Of a stretch of 64,000 bases of DNA, positions 61,903 through 64,000 are shown piece by piece. The stretch lies in the NCBI RefSeq assembly GCF_020911925.1, contig NZ_CP087134.1, positions 2,666,001-2,730,000 on the forward strand, in the 5' to 3' direction. The position numbers and the translations under genes were made by a program. The notes beneath the pieces are model-generated. The model did no database searches. It had not been told where the DNA came from and was given only the letters and a program-made list of their open reading frames with translations. How positions within the stretch are numbered: the stretch's first letter is position 1; each line of letters begins with the position of its first letter. The DNA comes from Flavobacterium cupriresistens (GTDB taxonomy: Bacteria; Bacteroidota; Bacteroidia; Flavobacteriales; Flavobacteriaceae).

Positions 61903-62787
61903 TTATTTTTTTAGATTACAATAATAACCTAATTTGTAATAATCTAACAGGTATAAATTAGGATTGTCAGACATTAGATTTTTAAGTAGGAACGGCTTGC
62001 TTTTTGTGTAAATAGCTTTAATAATCCCAATTAAACCTGCTTTTTTTAAAAATAAGTAGATTAAAGTTAGTTTAGCATCTTTGTAAGCTAACTTTTGAGA
62101 GTTTATTAAGGTATATAAAGTAGTTACAGCTGTTTCTGTTTTTGCTATAAAATCTTTGCTGGATTCAGTATTGTCATGTATTAGTGGATTTTCAATATGA
62201 TGTATGGGTACAGAATTCAACTGTAGGTTTTTTATGAAAACTAAATCTTCATAACCATATTCAGTAATGAATTCGGGGAATGGGTATTTTAAAAGGATAT
62301 CTTTTCTTAAAACTAAATTCCAGGTAAAAACAAAATCGTAATTATTTTTAAGTCTGTGTTTTAGAGACTTGGTTTCTCGGTACAAGCCATATTTCCATCG
62401 AAGTTTTTTTTCTTTCGGAGGAATACTATCAGTGTATTTAACACCGCCAAAAATTATTGTAGTTGATCTTGAGAGTAACACAACATAGTTTTTCAGATAT
62501 AATTTAGTACAAGGGAAACTATCCGCTTCCAAAATTAAAACATATTCGTATTTTGATTTTGAGCATAACAAATTAATGTTTTTTCCTCTGCCTAAATTTT
62601 GGTGGTTTATAGAATAACTACAATTTTGCAATGCAGTTATTGCCGTATTTTCGATAATAAATTTTTGACTTAAATCATCTTGCACTAAGATCTCATATTT
62701 GATTCCTAAAGCATCAGCCAGTTGTTTGATTTCTAAAACAAGTGGATAAACGTTATAATTGTAAACCGGAATAAGTATCGACAGCAT
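61903..62787 (-). CDS. Family 2-like glycosyltransferase
   Basis: A 294-residue glycosyltransferase: MLSILIPVYNYNVYPLVLEI, EILVQDDLSQ, LILEADSFPC (the metal-binding ExD variant of DxD) and FITEYGYEDLVFIKNL. Its DxD site reads EAD, a change seen in some family members. It is first in a two-gene minus-strand operon with the 60963 glycosyltransferase. The role is inferred from the glycan context. Confidence 0.82.
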   Translation of the reverse strand: MLSILIPVYNYNVYPLVLEIKQLADALGIKYEILVQDDLSQKFIIENTAITALQNCSYSINHQNLGRGKNINLLCSKSKYEYVLILEADSFPCTKLYLKNYVVLLSRSTTIIFGGVKYTDSIPPKEKKLRWKYGLYRETKSLKHRLKNNYDFVFTWNLVLRKDILLKYPFPEFITEYGYEDLVFIKNLQLNSVPIHHIENPLIHDNTESSKDFIAKTETAVTTLYTLINSQKLAYKDAKLTLIYLFLKKAGLIGIIKAIYTKSKPFLLKNLMSDNPNLYLLDYYKLGYYCNLKK

Positions 62788-62895
62788 GAAAAAAATCTTC
62801 TTTAATTATTATTGTAAAGAAAATGTTTTTTATTAAACGATTTCTTATGTTTACAAAATTGATTTCAAAGTTCTGAAAAAAAAATAAAACATCAA

Positions 62896-63729
62896 ATGAA
62901 TCTAAGATCTGTTTATTATACAATTTCACCAAAATCGAGACTTCTGGTTAGAAAAATATACTATTTTCCAATAGATTTTTTTGATTTACTTAGAGGCCGT
63001 AAGAATAAGTTTGTTCCAAATAAAGGAGATATTTTTATTGGCTCGGGTGATTTTGTTGCTCAGGGAAAACATCATTTAATGCTTTTAGAACAGTTAGCTT
63101 CTTTGCAATCTAATCATGCAGTCCTGGATATAGGTTGCGGCATTGGAAGAGCAGCCGTTCCATTGACACAATTTTTGAAGAATGAGGCTAAATATGAAGG
63201 TTTTGATGTGGTTAAAAAAGGAATTCTTTGGTGCAAAAAAAATATAACTAAAGATTTCCCTAATTTTAATTTCCAATACATTCCTTTAAATAACGATTTG
63301 TATTATTTAACAAGTCAAAAGGCTGAAAATTTTGTATTTCCATACCGTGACCATTCTTTTGATACGGTGTTTTTATTTTCAGTGTTCACACACATGCAGC
63401 CAGTCGAGGTTCAAAACTATCTCAATGAGATTAGTAGAGTATTAAAACCCGGAGGAAAATGTTTGTCTACATTTTTTATTTATAATGATGAAATAGAAAC
63501 TGCCATTTCAAAACAAAATTCGGCATTCAATTTTCCTTATAAAGAGGAAGGTTACAGACTTATGAATCAAAAAGTTCCTTCAGCAAACATAGCTTTCGAG
63601 GAAGAGTATTTATTGAATATGATTACTCAAAGTAATTTAAAATTAAAAAAGAAAATATATGGAAGCTGGGCAAACAGACAAAATAAAAATCTGTTTGACT
63701 ACCAGGACATTCTAATTCTCGAAAAATAA
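62896..63729 (+). CDS. Class I SAM-dependent methyltransferase
   Basis: A 277-residue protein with the Rossmann methyltransferase core in its middle: HAVLDIGCGIGRAAVPL (motif I), YEGFDVVKKGILWCKKN, SFDTVFLFSVFTHMQPVEVQNYL (motif IV region) and EISRVLKPGGKCLSTFFIY. The N-terminal 50 residues (SRLLVRKIYYFPIDFFDLLRGR) are basic and may contact membrane or lipid-linked sugar. Its place at the end of the glycan locus suggests methylation of a surface sugar. It is separated from both neighbours in orientation. Confidence 0.82.
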   Translation: MNLRSVYYTISPKSRLLVRKIYYFPIDFFDLLRGRKNKFVPNKGDIFIGSGDFVAQGKHHLMLLEQLASLQSNHAVLDIGCGIGRAAVPLTQFLKNEAKYEGFDVVKKGILWCKKNITKDFPNFNFQYIPLNNDLYYLTSQKAENFVFPYRDHSFDTVFLFSVFTHMQPVEVQNYLNEISRVLKPGGKCLSTFFIYNDEIETAISKQNSAFNFPYKEEGYRLMNQKVPSANIAFEEEYLLNMITQSNLKLKKKIYGSWANRQNKNLFDYQDILILEK

Positions 63730-63739
63730 TTAAGCAAGT

Positions 63740-64000
63740 TTACACTGATCTTTGCACGACTTCAAAAATCCTCTCATCTTCACATTTTAATGTTTTCGAA
63801 GGGAATTTCATCAATAAAGCATAATCGTGAGTGGCCATGATAATCGTTTTACCGTTAGCATTGATTTTTTTCAATACCTCTAAAACCTCAGAACTTGTTT
63901 GTGGATCAAGGTTTCCGGTTGGTTCATCGGCCAAAATAAATTCAGGATCGTTTAGTAAAGCTCTTGCGATGGCAACACGTTGTTGTTCACCTCCCGAAAG
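63740..64000 (-). CDS. ftsE: FtsE-like ABC ATPase, C-terminal 86 residues only
   Basis: The minus-strand frame is open from the window edge to the stop at 63740. It starts inside the ABC signature ([20 protein letters not shown]), then Walker B with D-loop ([20 protein letters not shown]) and the switch histidine ([13 protein letters not shown]). [10 protein letters not shown] and MATHDY are typical of the cell-division ATPase FtsE, which works with FtsX to activate peptidoglycan hydrolases at the septum; LolD-type ATPases are the main alternative. Walker A lies beyond the window. Confidence 0.8.
   Translation of the reverse strand, partial: LSGGEQQRVAIARALLNDPEFILADEPTGNLDPQTSSEVLEVLKKINANGKTIIMATHDYALLMKFPSKTLKCEDERIFEVVQRSV

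Overview
The window comes from a Flavobacterium-like member of the Bacteroidota. The DNA is AT-rich. Several genes have TAnnTTTG -7 promoter boxes, some paired with an upstream TTG. Lipoprotein and Sec signals precede many surface proteins, a type IX secretion (T9SS) type A sorting domain is present, and typical flavobacterial families occur (DUF3276, DUF6515, DUF5723, NusB with a long N-terminal extension, SatD plus DUF3307). I see no rRNA, tRNA, CRISPR array, transposase or phage structural module.

Bases 1-40,700 are mostly chromosomal housekeeping: a CsaA-type tRNA-binding protein, two alpha/beta hydrolases, an MsbA-like ABC exporter, leucine dehydrogenase, NusB, YajC, peptidase T, a formylglycine-generating enzyme homologue, PyrD, the SatD/DUF3307 pair with a three-site operator array, HMG-CoA lyase, a DUF5723 pair, GuaB, an L,D-transpeptidase lipoprotein, a Nudix hydrolase, PurA, a Fur-family regulator, RelA/SpoT, a class C beta-lactamase-like hydrolase, a TrmH-type methyltransferase and an alkaline-phosphatase-superfamily enzyme. 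There is also a six-gene MoxR cluster (DUF58, MoxR ATPase, DUF4350, DUF4129, SpoIIM, with divergent RDD). The gaps hold at least six families of interspersed or tandem palindromic repeats. They include a 146-bp tandem array at 7.86-8.6 kb and a four-copy 120-bp inverted-repeat element at 19.15-19.81 kb. Several of these repeats also form terminators.

Bases 40,700-63,730 are a surface-glycan locus: an acyltransferase, a DegT/FdtB-like aminotransferase, a CDP-glycerol glycerophosphotransferase-like protein, a Wzx-type flippase, four glycosyltransferases, an FdtA-like ketoisomerase and a methyltransferase. It is interrupted at 45.97-58.7 kb by a polymorphic-toxin island, which is the most notable system in the window. 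The island begins with a recognisable promoter, a tail-fibre-like secreted protein and a 145-residue protein made of one YD motif plus a T9SS sorting domain. Next is a 2185-residue SpvB/FG-GAP/RHS protein whose C-terminal toxin-like domain (resembling polymorphic toxin type 23) is followed by a lipoprotein gene. Downstream are two orphan toxin tips without an RHS body, two remnants of toxin tails and four further lipoprotein genes or pseudogenes. The tips share a 386-bp near-identical 5' segment. At every intact toxin-lipoprotein junction the toxin Trp-stop overlaps the lipoprotein ATG by the same seven bases.

My reading is a recombination-driven store of alternative toxin/immunity cassettes. 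All the immunity candidates are lipoproteins, so the toxin probably acts in the envelope. The window ends inside an FtsE-like ATPase gene on the minus strand.
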